From NCBI GenBank assembly GCA_030158665.1, contig JAOASM010000046.1:39999-103998 (forward strand): a stretch of DNA of 64,000 nucleotides. The letters are read 5' to 3'. Positions within the stretch are counted from its first letter, which is position 1, and each line of letters opens with the position of its first letter. The notes under the pieces are model-generated. The model saw nothing but the letters and a program-made list of their open reading frames with translations. It made no database searches and was not told the DNA's origin. This document shows, one piece after another, positions 1 through 8,239 of the stretch. The stretch is from Sediminibacterium sp. Lineage in GTDB: Bacteria; Bacteroidota; Bacteroidia; Chitinophagales; Chitinophagaceae. A program made the position numbers and the translations under genes.

Positions 1-389
1 TGAAAGCTGAGTTAGTAGATAACGGATTTACAGACTTAACAACAGCTGCTGAAGTTGAAAATGTGGTGAATTCCAATGGTACAACAATGGTTGTTATAAA
101 TTCGGTTTGTGGTTGTGCTGCTGGCGCTTGTAGACCAGGTGTTTTAATGGCGGTAGCGAATGCAACTAAGAAACCAGATCATATCACAACTGCGTTTGCA
201 GGATTCGATATTGAAGCAGTGAATAAAGTAAGATCTATGCACATGCCTTATCCTCCATCTTCACCAGCTATTGCTTTATTTAAAGACGGCAAATTGGTGA
301 GCATGGTAGAAAGACATCAGATTGAAGGAAGTCCTGCTCAAGTGATAGCACAACACTTAATTTCTTTGTTCGACGAACATTGCAATTAG
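1..389 (+). CDS. bacilliredoxin, BrxA/BrxB (YphP/YqiW) family, 5' truncated
   Basis: The frame is open from base 3, so the true start lies before the window; 128 residues are visible and probably about ten are missing compared with the usual 135-145. The diagnostic motif is the N-S-V-C-G-C segment near base 105, followed by AAGACRPG; the CGC pair is the active site of bacilliredoxins. The family removes bacillithiol from mixed disulfides on cytosolic proteins (family knowledge). A bacillithiol biosynthesis gene (bshB1) lies 2.3 kb downstream, which supports a working bacillithiol system. A strong terminator follows the stop. An ATG-like internal start at 63 would cut into the conserved domain and is not the real start. 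Confidence 0.9.
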   Translation, partial: KAELVDNGFTDLTTAAEVENVVNSNGTTMVVINSVCGCAAGACRPGVLMAVANATKKPDHITTAFAGFDIEAVNKVRSMHMPYPPSSPAIALFKDGKLVSMVERHQIEGSPAQVIAQHLISLFDEHCN

Positions 390-434
390 TAAATATATTG
401 AACGGTTTTTGTTTTTAGATGGGTTAGTAATTAC

Positions 435-465
435 GGCCGCACTTTCTAGTGTGGCCATTTTTTTT
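435..465 (+). terminator. rho-independent terminator after bacilliredoxin gene
   Basis: An 8-bp stem (GGCCGCAC with GTGTGGCC, one G-U pair) with a six-base loop is followed directly by A and eight T. It lies 46 bases after the stop and isolates the bacilliredoxin gene from lgt. Confidence 0.85.
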
Positions 466-504
466 GATGAATTATCACTTACTTTGCAGTAATTAAATAG
501 CATT

Positions 505-1659
505 ATGTATCCTAATTTATATTATCTCTTTAAAGATCTTTTTGGTGTTGACATTAACGCATTGAAATTGGTCAATTCTTTTGGTTTTTTTGTAGCCATG
601 GCATTTGTTGCCTCTGGGTATGTATTGTTTCTTGAATTAAAAAGAAAATCGGCATTAGGTGAGTTTGGGTATACTGAGGAAAAAGAAACAATTGGTGCTC
701 CAGCAACATCTGGAGAATTATTAAGTGCTGGTTTCTTTGGCTTTTTATTCGGCTACAAATTAGTTGGCGCATTTTTGATTGCAGATGCGTTAAACAATAC
801 ACAAGCTTTTATTTTATCACTTCAGGGAAGTATGGGTGCGGGTATATTGGTGGCAGCAATCATGGTTTATTTAAAATGGAAGGAAAAGGTTAAAGTAAAA
901 TTGGCTAAGCCTGAAACCCGCACTGTACATGTATGGCCGCAGGATAGAGTAGGAGATATTGTCTTACAAGCAGCACTTTGGGGATTTTTAGGTGCAAAGA
1001 TTTTTCATAATTTAGAAAACTTAGAAGATTTTAGTAAAGACCCAATTGGTTCATTGATTTCATTTAGTGGTTTAACATTTTTTGGTGGATTAATAGTGGC
1101 AACAATTGCTATCATTATTTATTTAAAGAAGCTAAAAATTTCAGTGATACATTTTGCAGATGCCATGGCACCCACTATGATTTTTGCCTATGCCGCTGGC
1201 AGAATTGGATGTCAAATTAGTGGAGATGGTGATTGGGGTATTGTGAATACACATCCAAAGCCTTTTGGATGGATTCCAGATTGGGCATGGGCGTATCAGT
1301 ATCCTCATAATGTGGTAAACGAAGGCGTTGCGATACCAGGATGCGTTGGGGCTTATTGCAATCAATTGCCTTTACCTGTATATCCAACTGCACTCTTTGA
1401 GATCATTGCTATGTTTATCTTGTTTTTGATTATGTGGAGTTTCCGAAAGAAAGTATCACAGCCAGGTATCCTAACAGGTATCTATTTGATCTTTGTTGGA
1501 GGGGAACGCTTCTTGATTGAAAAGATAAGGGTGAATAATAAATATGATTTTTTACCATTTCAGCCAACACAAGCCGAATTGATTGCAGTCATTTTAATGT
1601 TAGGGGGAATATTGTTTTTAATCAAATCAAAAACTTGGTTTCCAAAGCAACAAGCTTAA
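505..1659 (+). CDS. lgt: prolipoprotein diacylglyceryl transferase
   Basis: Inner-membrane enzyme that moves a diacylglyceryl group from phosphatidylglycerol to the lipobox cysteine of prolipoproteins, the first step of lipoprotein maturation. At 384 residues it is longer than the E. coli enzyme (about 290), with several hydrophobic membrane segments. The Lgt signature GRIGCQISGDGDWG sits near residues 232-245, and the family PTALFE segment follows near residue 295. It would act on the several lipoproteins encoded in this window (amidase, FKBP, NlpC/P60, MsrA). It starts at the first ATG, 20 bases after a TTACTTTG sequence that is close to the -7 consensus. Confidence 0.93.
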   Translation: MYPNLYYLFKDLFGVDINALKLVNSFGFFVAMAFVASGYVLFLELKRKSALGEFGYTEEKETIGAPATSGELLSAGFFGFLFGYKLVGAFLIADALNNTQAFILSLQGSMGAGILVAAIMVYLKWKEKVKVKLAKPETRTVHVWPQDRVGDIVLQAALWGFLGAKIFHNLENLEDFSKDPIGSLISFSGLTFFGGLIVATIAIIIYLKKLKISVIHFADAMAPTMIFAYAAGRIGCQISGDGDWGIVNTHPKPFGWIPDWAWAYQYPHNVVNEGVAIPGCVGAYCNQLPLPVYPTALFEIIAMFILFLIMWSFRKKVSQPGILTGIYLIFVGGERFLIEKIRVNNKYDFLPFQPTQAELIAVILMLGGILFLIKSKTWFPKQQA

Positions 1660-1715
1660 TCTATAAAAGTAATTCATTCATATAATTCGATTTTATAAAA
1701 TTTTAAATTTTCATT

Positions 1716-2207
1716 ATGCCATCATTTGATATCGCAAGTTCAGTAGACATTCAAACATTAGACAATGCAGTAAATGTGGTGAAAAAAGAAATCACCAATC
1801 GCTTTGATTTTAAAGGTATTCATGTTGTTATTGAGCTGAATAAGAAAGACTACATGATCAAATTAGAGTCTGATTCTGAGATGAAACTGCAACAAATTGT
1901 AGATGTGCTTTTAAGCAGATCCATCAAACAGGGGATTGACGCCAATGCATTTGATTTATCAAAAGAGCCTCAACCAAGTGGAAAGACATTTAAGCAGGAT
2001 GTTCCTGTTAGAAATGGCTTAAAGCAAGAAGATGCTAAAAAGATCTCTAAGTATATCAAAGACAAGGGTTTAAAGGTTCAAACGGCTATTATGGACGATA
2101 TTATCAGGGTAACTGGTAAGAAAATTGATGATTTACAGGAAGTTATAACTGCTTGTAGAACCGAAAATTTTGGCGTTCCATTGCAATATATCAATATGAA
2201 GTCCTAG
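1716..2207 (+). CDS. yajQ: YajQ-family nucleotide-binding protein
   Basis: A 163-residue cytosolic protein of full family length, opening with MPSFDIASSVD and the FDFKG segment typical of YajQ. The fold is two ferredoxin-like halves. Some family members bind cyclic di-GMP and act as effectors, while others were reported to bind nucleic acid or nucleotides, so the exact ligand here is unknown. It lies 56 bases after lgt with no terminator between them, so co-transcription is possible. Confidence 0.9.
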   Translation: MPSFDIASSVDIQTLDNAVNVVKKEITNRFDFKGIHVVIELNKKDYMIKLESDSEMKLQQIVDVLLSRSIKQGIDANAFDLSKEPQPSGKTFKQDVPVRNGLKQEDAKKISKYIKDKGLKVQTAIMDDIIRVTGKKIDDLQEVITACRTENFGVPLQYINMKS

Positions 2208-2231
2208 TGATAGGAGTTCTGACCTTAAAAA

Positions 2232-2263
2232 TTTGGCTAAAAAGGCATTTTAGCCTATTTTTG
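2232..2263 (+). promoter_or_regulatory. Bacteroidota-type promoter for L31
   Basis: TTTG at 2232-2235 and TATTTTTG at 2256-2263, an exact TAnnTTTG -7 box, are spaced by 20 bases. This predicts a leader of roughly 45-50 bases before the L31 ATG. Confidence 0.65.
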
Positions 2264-2282
2264 CAACCTATTTTATAATTGT

Positions 2283-2298
2283 CACGGCAAAAACCGTG
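2283..2298 (+). promoter_or_regulatory. small hairpin in the L31 5' leader
   Basis: CACGG and CCGTG form a perfect 5-bp stem around a CAAAAA loop, inside the predicted leader between the promoter and the ATG of L31. It could be an autoregulatory element, as many ribosomal-protein leaders are, or chance; no known leader family was recognised. Confidence 0.35.
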
Positions 2299-2317
2299 CA
2301 GCCTTAAAAATCATATT

Positions 2318-2569
2318 ATGAAGCAAGGTATCCACCCAGAAGCGTATCGTTTCGTTGTGTTTAAAGACATGAGTAACAACACTTCTTTTTTAGGTAAGTC
2401 TACTGCAAACACCAAGGAAACAATCCAATGGGAAGACGGTAATGAGTATCCAGTTATCAAATTGGAGATTTCAAACACTTCACACCCATTCTACACTGGT
2501 AAGAACATGTTAGTAGATACAGCTGGTCGTATCGATAAGTTCAACAAGCGTTACGCAAAAGCAAAATAA
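2318..2569 (+). CDS. rpmE2: 50S ribosomal protein L31, type B
   Basis: Ribosomal large-subunit protein, 83 residues. It begins [11 protein letters not shown] and contains the NTSFLGKST and HPFYTGK segments characteristic of the zinc-free type B L31. The start was set at the ATG at 2318; an upstream TTG at 2279 in the same frame would add 13 unrelated residues and lies inside the leader hairpin. The gene has its own promoter and terminator, so it is probably monocistronic. Confidence 0.95.
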   Translation: MKQGIHPEAYRFVVFKDMSNNTSFLGKSTANTKETIQWEDGNEYPVIKLEISNTSHPFYTGKNMLVDTAGRIDKFNKRYAKAK

Positions 2570-2590
2570 ATTAAAGCATTTAATTTTCAT

Positions 2591-2626
2591 AAACCCTTTC
2601 CAACATCAAGTCGGAGAGGGTTTTTT
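2591..2626 (+). terminator. rho-independent terminator after L31
   Basis: An 11-bp stem (AAACCCTTTCC with GGAGAGGGTTT, one G-U pair) with an 11-base loop is followed by a run of T. Confidence 0.9.
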
Positions 2627-2657
2627 GTATATTGTACCCAATCAATACTTACCTTTG
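2624..2657 (+). promoter_or_regulatory. promoter of bshB1
   Basis: TTTG at 2624-2627 and an exact -7 box TACCTTTG at 2650-2657, 22 bases apart. The box ends 29 bases before the bshB1 ATG. The -33 element overlaps the tail of the L31 terminator. Confidence 0.55.
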
Positions 2658-2686
2658 TCCCGCAGGAATTGCTAAATAAATAGACT

Positions 2687-3418
2687 ATGCAGAAATTAGA
2701 TATATTGGCTTTTGGAGCGCATCCAGATGATGTGGAATTAGGATGTGGAGGTTCACTAATAGCTGCAGTAGCAGAGGGTAAAAAAGTAGGCATCATAGAT
2801 TTGACAGAAGGTGAGCTTGGAACTAGAGGCACTGCTTCTGTTCGATTAAAGGAAGCTTCATTAGCTGGTGAAATAATTGGTGCCACTTTTAGAGAAAATC
2901 TAGGAATGAAGGATGGTTTTTTTGTCAATGATCAAGCACATCAAATGGCGATTATTGAAATCATAAGAAAGTATCAACCCGATATTATTTTATGCAATGC
3001 CCCTGAAGATCGTCATCCAGATCATGGTAGAGCTGCAAAACTAATAGCAGATGCAGCTTTTTTATCAGGATTGGTGAAAATACAAACTACGCTGAATGGA
3101 GTTGCACAAGCAGCTTGGAGACCTACACAGGTTTTTCATTATATACAATCAAGAAATTTAACATCCAATTTTGTAGTAGATATTAGCGCGCATATGGATA
3201 AAAAAATGGAATCTATTTTAGCGCATGCATCTCAGTTTTATAATCCAAATTCAAACGAGCCAAATACATTTATTTCAAGTAATTCATTTTTAGAATTTAT
3301 TAAAGGACGTGCTAAAGAATTAGGGCAACAAATCGGGGTGCAATATGCAGAAGGATTTATTTCAGAGAAAATGATTGGCATACAATCATTTGATGCATTG
3401 ATTCAAAAAACCACATAA
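2687..3418 (+). CDS. bshB1: bacillithiol biosynthesis deacetylase BshB1
   Basis: Zinc-dependent LmbE/PIG-L family deacetylase of 243 residues that removes acetate from GlcNAc-malate, the second step of bacillithiol synthesis. The N-terminal metal motif AHPDDVELGCGG (residues 11-22) and the second motif EDRHPDHGRA (about residue 106) are both present, with the TEGELGTRG segment found in BshB1. Together with the bacilliredoxin at the window start it indicates that bacillithiol is the low-molecular-weight thiol here; bshA and bshC are not in the window. Confidence 0.93.
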   Translation: MQKLDILAFGAHPDDVELGCGGSLIAAVAEGKKVGIIDLTEGELGTRGTASVRLKEASLAGEIIGATFRENLGMKDGFFVNDQAHQMAIIEIIRKYQPDIILCNAPEDRHPDHGRAAKLIADAAFLSGLVKIQTTLNGVAQAAWRPTQVFHYIQSRNLTSNFVVDISAHMDKKMESILAHASQFYNPNSNEPNTFISSNSFLEFIKGRAKELGQQIGVQYAEGFISEKMIGIQSFDALIQKTT

Positions 3419-3452
3419 TTAAAAAATACAATTACTCATTTAAAGATTGAAT

Positions 3453-4331
3453 ATGTCAATAGTAAAAGTAGGATTAGTTCAAATGTCTTGTACTGCAGAT
3501 GTACAAGCAAATAAAAATAAAGCGATCCTTAAAATTAAAGATGCTGCTAAACAAGGGGCACAAATTATTTGCTTACAGGAGTTGTATACCTCATTGTATT
3601 TTTGTGATGTTGAAGCATATGAAAATTTCAAATTAGCGGAACCAATTCCTGGTAAAACAACAGATGAATTGTCTTTGTTAGCAAAGGAATTGAACGTGGT
3701 GATTATTGCCTCTTTATTTGAAAAAAGAGCAGAAGGTTTGTATCACAATACCACTGCAGTATTAGATGCAGATGGAACCTATTTAGGTAAATACCGTAAA
3801 ATGCATATCCCTGATGATCCTGCTTATTATGAAAAATTTTATTTCACACCTGGCGATTTAGGCTATAAGGTTTTCAAAACTAAATATGCTACTATTGGAG
3901 TGCTAATTTGTTGGGATCAATGGTATCCAGAAGCAGCAAGAATTACGAGTTTAATGGGTGCCGAAATGTTGTTTTATCCAACAGCAATTGGTTGGGCAAC
4001 TGCACAAGACGAGGCAACCAATACAGAACAATACAATGCATGGCAGACGATTCAAAGAAGCCATGCTGTTGCCAATGGTGTGCCAGTCATTAGTGTAAAT
4101 CGTGTTGGATTAGAACAAGATGGTCTGATGAAATTCTGGGGTGGAAGTTTTGTAAGTAATCCATTTGGAACTTTATTATACAAAGCTTCTCATGATCAAG
4201 AAGAGATTGCAGTAGTAGATATAGATACAGAAAAATCAGATAGTTATAGGACGCATTGGCCATTCTTACGTGATCGCCGAATTGATTCTTACCAACCCAT
4301 TACAAAAAGATATATAGACGATGAGCAATAG
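3453..4331 (+). CDS. aguB: N-carbamoylputrescine amidase
   Basis: Carbon-nitrogen hydrolase (nitrilase superfamily) of 292 residues that converts N-carbamoylputrescine to putrescine, CO2 and ammonia. The catalytic triad is visible: Glu43 in CLQELYTS, Lys116 in YRKMHIPDD and Cys153 in LICWDQWYPE. The ATG at 3453 is preferred to a TTG six bases upstream because MSIVKVGLVQ matches the family N terminus. It overlaps aguA by 11 bases, implying coupled translation of the two steps from agmatine to putrescine. Confidence 0.92.
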   Translation: MSIVKVGLVQMSCTADVQANKNKAILKIKDAAKQGAQIICLQELYTSLYFCDVEAYENFKLAEPIPGKTTDELSLLAKELNVVIIASLFEKRAEGLYHNTTAVLDADGTYLGKYRKMHIPDDPAYYEKFYFTPGDLGYKVFKTKYATIGVLICWDQWYPEAARITSLMGAEMLFYPTAIGWATAQDEATNTEQYNAWQTIQRSHAVANGVPVISVNRVGLEQDGLMKFWGGSFVSNPFGTLLYKASHDQEEIAVVDIDTEKSDSYRTHWPFLRDRRIDSYQPITKRYIDDEQ

Positions 4332-5376
4332 TAGTATGACACCAAAATCTTTGGGGTATCATTTTCCTGCAGAGTTTGCAAAGCAAGATGCCACTTGGTT
4401 AAGTTGGCCACATAAGGAAGCAAGTTGGCCGGGCAAATTAGATAGTATCTACCCATCTTATATTGAGTTCATTAAGATTCTAACGATGTCTCAGAGGGTT
4501 TGTATCAATGTGGTAGATACTGCAATGCAAGCAACTGCCACACAAATGATGCAGGCTTTAAAAGTAGATCTTTCTAAAGTACAATTTTATATACATCCAA
4601 CCAATGATGCTTGGTGTAGAGACCATGGACCAAGTTTTTTAATTGGTGATAATCCTGATGCACCAAAAGTGATTGTGGATTGGAATATCAATGCATGGGG
4701 TGGGAAGTATCCACCTTATGATTTAGATGATGTGATTCCAACCCGTATTGCGGAGGCACTCAATTTGCCGGTATTTTATCCCAATATCATCATGGAAGGA
4801 GGGTCTGTCGATTTTAATGGAGCAGGTACTGTGTTGACTTCTAAATGTTGCTTGTTAAATGAAAACAGAAATCCACATTTAAACCAATCACAAATTGAAA
4901 AATACCTTTGTGATTATTATGGTGTCGATCAGGTGTTATGGGTGTCAGAGGGTATTGTAGGAGACGATACAGATGGACATATTGACGATACGGTTCGTTT
5001 TGTGAATGAAGATACTGTTGTAACAGTGGTTGAATCCAATAAGGATTCCGAAAATTATACTTTGTTACAAGAGAACTTAAAAGAGTTAAAACAAATGCGT
5101 TTAATCAATGGTAAACAATTGAATATAGTTGAATTACCAATGCCGGCAGATGTGATTTACGAAGACCAAATGTTGCCTGCTTCTTATGCTAATTTTTATA
5201 TTAGCAATGATCATGTGGTCGTTCCAACCTACCGTTGTGCACAAGATGATCAAGCAATGCGTTTAATACAAGATTGTTTTCCCACTAGAACTGTTGTTGG
5301 GATTGACTCCACTGATATCATTTGGGGATTAGGTAGTTTCCATTGTTTGAGTCAACAAGAACCATCTATAAAATAA
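4321..5376 (+). CDS. aguA: agmatine deiminase
   Basis: Agmatine deiminase (peptidylarginine-deiminase-like fold), 351 residues, converting agmatine to N-carbamoylputrescine and ammonia. Family marks: WCRDHGPSF near residue 98, HIDDTVRF near residue 220 and the nucleophile Cys342 in GSFHCLSQQEP at the C terminus. It overlaps the 3' end of aguB by 11 bases. The order aguB-aguA places the second enzyme first. Agmatine is presumably made by an arginine decarboxylase encoded elsewhere. Confidence 0.94.
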   Translation: MSNSSMTPKSLGYHFPAEFAKQDATWLSWPHKEASWPGKLDSIYPSYIEFIKILTMSQRVCINVVDTAMQATATQMMQALKVDLSKVQFYIHPTNDAWCRDHGPSFLIGDNPDAPKVIVDWNINAWGGKYPPYDLDDVIPTRIAEALNLPVFYPNIIMEGGSVDFNGAGTVLTSKCCLLNENRNPHLNQSQIEKYLCDYYGVDQVLWVSEGIVGDDTDGHIDDTVRFVNEDTVVTVVESNKDSENYTLLQENLKELKQMRLINGKQLNIVELPMPADVIYEDQMLPASYANFYISNDHVVVPTYRCAQDDQAMRLIQDCFPTRTVVGIDSTDIIWGLGSFHCLSQQEPSIK

Positions 5377-5422
5377 GGATGAACCCAAGTTGTATCTTTT
5401 TATAAATTTTTAATCTTTTGGT

Positions 5423-6244
5423 ATGAATTTCAAGTGGATGACTTTTTTGATATTGCTAATTGGTGTCTATGCTTGTAGCAGTTTCCCCTATGCAAAAACG
5501 AATCGTCAATACAATCGACAAGCAAAAGCATTGGCCAAAAAGTTGATTGCATCTCCTGTTACACAATCAGAAGATCAATTGCCACTTGCTGAAAAATGGG
5601 TAGGAACAACCAATTTTGATTTACGCAAACCAAATTTTGTGGTGATACATCATACAGCTCAAAATGCGTGTGATCAAACCTTGAAAACCTTCACATTGGA
5701 AAGAACGAAGGTGAGTGCGCATTATGTTATTTGCAAGGATGGCACAGTGCACCATATGTTGAATGATTACATGAGGGCTTGGCATGGTGGCATTGGAAGC
5801 TGGGGGAACAATACCGACCTTAATTCTAGTTCAATAGGGATAGAAATTGACAACAATGGTTTTGAGCCTTTTGAGCCCGCTCAAATCAATAGTCTCTTGA
5901 AATTGCTCGCACAATTAAAAAATAAATATCAAATTCCAGTGGATCATTTTGTTGGTCATAGTGATATTGCACCAAGGAGAAAAGTTGATCCAAATATCCA
6001 TTTTCCATGGAAAACATTATACGAAAAAGGGTATGGAATATGGTTTGAGCCAGATACAAACTATCAACTACCGGCTGGTCTGTCCATCAAACATGCATTG
6101 AGTTTGGTGGGTTATGACACTAAGGACAGCATCGCGGCTATCCTAGCTTTTAAACGTCATTTTAGACAAGATAGTGCCCGTTTAATGTCTGCTGCTGATA
6201 GCTCGGTCTTGGCCCAATTGATCCAAGCCAAATTAGTAAAATAG
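5423..6244 (+). CDS. N-acetylmuramoyl-L-alanine amidase, lipoprotein (AmiD-like)
   Basis: A 273-residue predicted lipoprotein: a short hydrophobic signal with lipobox VYAC and lipidated Cys18. The central domain is Amidase_2: VIHHTAQNA (first zinc His) near residue 75, SAHYVICKDG, SIGIEIDNNG and GHSDIAPRRKVDPN (second zinc His and Asp region) near residue 190. Family members cleave the amide between MurNAc and the stem peptide, or anhydro-muropeptides, at the envelope. The C-terminal 60-70 residues look like a small peptidoglycan-binding-like region. Substrate choice is not readable from sequence. Confidence 0.88.
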   Translation: MNFKWMTFLILLIGVYACSSFPYAKTNRQYNRQAKALAKKLIASPVTQSEDQLPLAEKWVGTTNFDLRKPNFVVIHHTAQNACDQTLKTFTLERTKVSAHYVICKDGTVHHMLNDYMRAWHGGIGSWGNNTDLNSSSIGIEIDNNGFEPFEPAQINSLLKLLAQLKNKYQIPVDHFVGHSDIAPRRKVDPNIHFPWKTLYEKGYGIWFEPDTNYQLPAGLSIKHALSLVGYDTKDSIAAILAFKRHFRQDSARLMSAADSSVLAQLIQAKLVK

Positions 6245-6302
6245 TCATCTCAAGTATTGCTATTCAGCAGGTGGAGCTGGGTGTAAAAATTCTTTAAAAT
6301 TG

Positions 6303-6334
6303 TTTGTCTGCTAACAATTGTTAGTGTAATTTCG
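6303..6334 (+). promoter_or_regulatory. promoter of acyl-CoA dehydrogenase
   Basis: TTTG at 6303-6306 and TAATTTCG at 6327-6334 (seven of eight positions of the consensus-type box) are 20 bases apart. The box ends 16 bases before the ATG. Confidence 0.45.
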
Positions 6335-6350
6335 GGCAAATATTTTAACT

Positions 6351-7505
6351 ATGGATTTTCGTTTATCAGAAGAGCAATTGATGATTCAAAAAGCTGCTCG
6401 TGAATTTGCACAACAACAGTGTTTACCTGGTGTAATTGAAAGAGATGAACACCAAAAAGTACCTAAAGAACAATTGTTACAATTGGCCGATTTAGGTTTT
6501 ATGGGGATTATGACTCCAGCTGAATATGGTGGTGCAGGTATGGATACCATTAGTTATGTTTTAGCAATGGAAGAAATTAGCAAAGTGGATTCAAGTGTGA
6601 GTGTAAGTGTGAGTGTCAACAATAGTTTAGTATGTTGGGGTTTGGAGCATTATGGTAATGAAGCACAAAAACAAAAATATTTAACACCATTGGCTCAAGG
6701 AAAAAAAGATGGTGAATTGTATGTAGGTGCATTTTTATTAAGCGAACCAGAAGCGGGTAGTGATGCAACACATCAACACACCAGTGCGGTAGATAAAGGA
6801 GATCATTATGTATTGAATGGTGTTAAAAACTGGATCACCAATGGATCAACGGCATCTGTATATTTAGTGATGGCGCAAACGGATGCATCAAAGGGATCAA
6901 GAGGAATCAACGCATTTATTGTAGAAAAAAATACACCTGGAATTACGGTTGGGCCTAAGGAAAATAAGATGGGTATACGTGGTAGTGATACCCATTCAAT
7001 CTCCTTTATGGATGTGATTGTTCCAAAAGAAAATAGAATTGGTGAAGATGGTTTTGGTTTCAATTTCGCAATGAAAACATTGAACGGAGGCAGAATTGGA
7101 ATTGCAGCTCAAGCTTTGGGAATTGCAAGTGGTGCATACGAATTAGCATTAGCTTATAGTAAAGAAAGAAAATCTTTTGGTAAACCAATTCATGAACATC
7201 AAGCGATTCAATTTAAATTGGCAGAAATGGCAACAAGAATTGAAACGGCAAGATTATTATGTTATAAAGCTGCATGGGAGAAAGACAATCACATGGATTA
7301 TGTGATGAGTGCAGCCATGGCTAAATTACACGCAAGTGATACTGCTATGTGGGTGACTACTGAGGCAGTTCAAGTACATGGTGGATATGGCTTTGTAAAA
7401 GAGTTTCATGTGGAGCGCCTAATGCGTGATGCAAAAATTACTCAAATTTATGAAGGTACTTCTGAGATTCAGAAGATGGTGATTGGTAGATCTATTACTA
7501 GGTAA
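6351..7505 (+). CDS. acyl-CoA dehydrogenase
   Basis: FAD-dependent acyl-CoA dehydrogenase of normal length (384 residues) that introduces the alpha-beta double bond and passes electrons to ETF. Visible marks: the LLSEPEAGSDA flavin/substrate loop near residue 126, GRIGIAAQALG near residue 244, and the catalytic base Glu368 in QIYEGTSEIQ, the position used by short-chain-type enzymes. Chain-length preference cannot be told. The gene stands alone between its own promoter and that of the next gene. Confidence 0.93.
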   Translation: MDFRLSEEQLMIQKAAREFAQQQCLPGVIERDEHQKVPKEQLLQLADLGFMGIMTPAEYGGAGMDTISYVLAMEEISKVDSSVSVSVSVNNSLVCWGLEHYGNEAQKQKYLTPLAQGKKDGELYVGAFLLSEPEAGSDATHQHTSAVDKGDHYVLNGVKNWITNGSTASVYLVMAQTDASKGSRGINAFIVEKNTPGITVGPKENKMGIRGSDTHSISFMDVIVPKENRIGEDGFGFNFAMKTLNGGRIGIAAQALGIASGAYELALAYSKERKSFGKPIHEHQAIQFKLAEMATRIETARLLCYKAAWEKDNHMDYVMSAAMAKLHASDTAMWVTTEAVQVHGGYGFVKEFHVERLMRDAKITQIYEGTSEIQKMVIGRSITR

Positions 7506-7509
7506 TCGA

Positions 7510-7540
7510 TTGCTATTTTGGTTTGTTCTGACTACCTTTG
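7510..7540 (+). promoter_or_regulatory. promoter of the YggS-family gene
   Basis: TTG at 7510-7512 and an exact -7 box TACCTTTG at 7533-7540, 20 bases apart. Only six bases separate the box from the ATG at 7547, so the transcript is probably leaderless or nearly so. Confidence 0.6.
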
Positions 7541-7546
7541 TAACCT

Positions 7547-8233
7547 ATGCCAGTTAATATTTCAGCCTATCAAACGATTCAAGCAAGTTTAGCAGACAAA
7601 CAAGTCTCGCTTATAGCTGTGAGTAAAACCAAGCCCAACGAGGATCTAATGGAATTATATGCATTAGGTCAACGTGCTTTTGGCGAGAACTATGTCCAAG
7701 AGTTGGTAGATAAAGCCGCAGCATTACCAAAAGATATCGAATGGCATTTCATTGGACATTTGCAATCCAACAAAGTAAAATATATCGCTCCATTCGTGCA
7801 TCTGATTCATGGAGTTGACTCAGAAAAATTATTAGTAGAAATTAATAAACAAGCTGCAAAGCAGGGTAGAATCATTGACTGTTTATTGCAAGTGCATATT
7901 GCTACTGAAGAAACGAAATTTGGTTTTGATGGACCTTCCCTTCATGAATTATTATTAAGTGGAAGGATGGCTAATTACACTAATATAAGATGCAGAGGTT
8001 TAATGGGTATGGCTAGTTTTTCGGAAGATCAATCTTTGGTGCAAAAAGAATTTGCTACTTTACATGCTTATTTTATCAAAGCCCAACAAGCTTTTCCTGA
8101 TGGCAGTTTCGATACACTAAGTATGGGGATGAGTGGTGATTATGAATTGGCCATTCAAGAAGGGAGTAATATGGTGCGAATTGGAAGTTTATTATTTGGT
8201 GCAAGAAATTATCCTGCACCAAATAACAAATAG
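7547..8233 (+). CDS. YggS/PROSC-family pyridoxal phosphate homeostasis protein
   Basis: A 228-residue single-domain PLP-binding TIM barrel. The PLP lysine is Lys27 in LIAVSKTKP; EWHFIGHLQSNK (about residue 65) and LSMGMSGDYELAI (about residue 195) are family blocks. Members have no known catalytic activity and are thought to buffer free PLP and affect amino-acid and vitamin B6 balance. It is convergent with the M20 hydrolase, the two stops lying seven bases apart. Confidence 0.92.
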   Translation: MPVNISAYQTIQASLADKQVSLIAVSKTKPNEDLMELYALGQRAFGENYVQELVDKAAALPKDIEWHFIGHLQSNKVKYIAPFVHLIHGVDSEKLLVEINKQAAKQGRIIDCLLQVHIATEETKFGFDGPSLHELLLSGRMANYTNIRCRGLMGMASFSEDQSLVQKEFATLHAYFIKAQQAFPDGSFDTLSMGMSGDYELAIQEGSNMVRIGSLLFGARNYPAPNNK

Positions 8234-8239
8234 TTCCTA

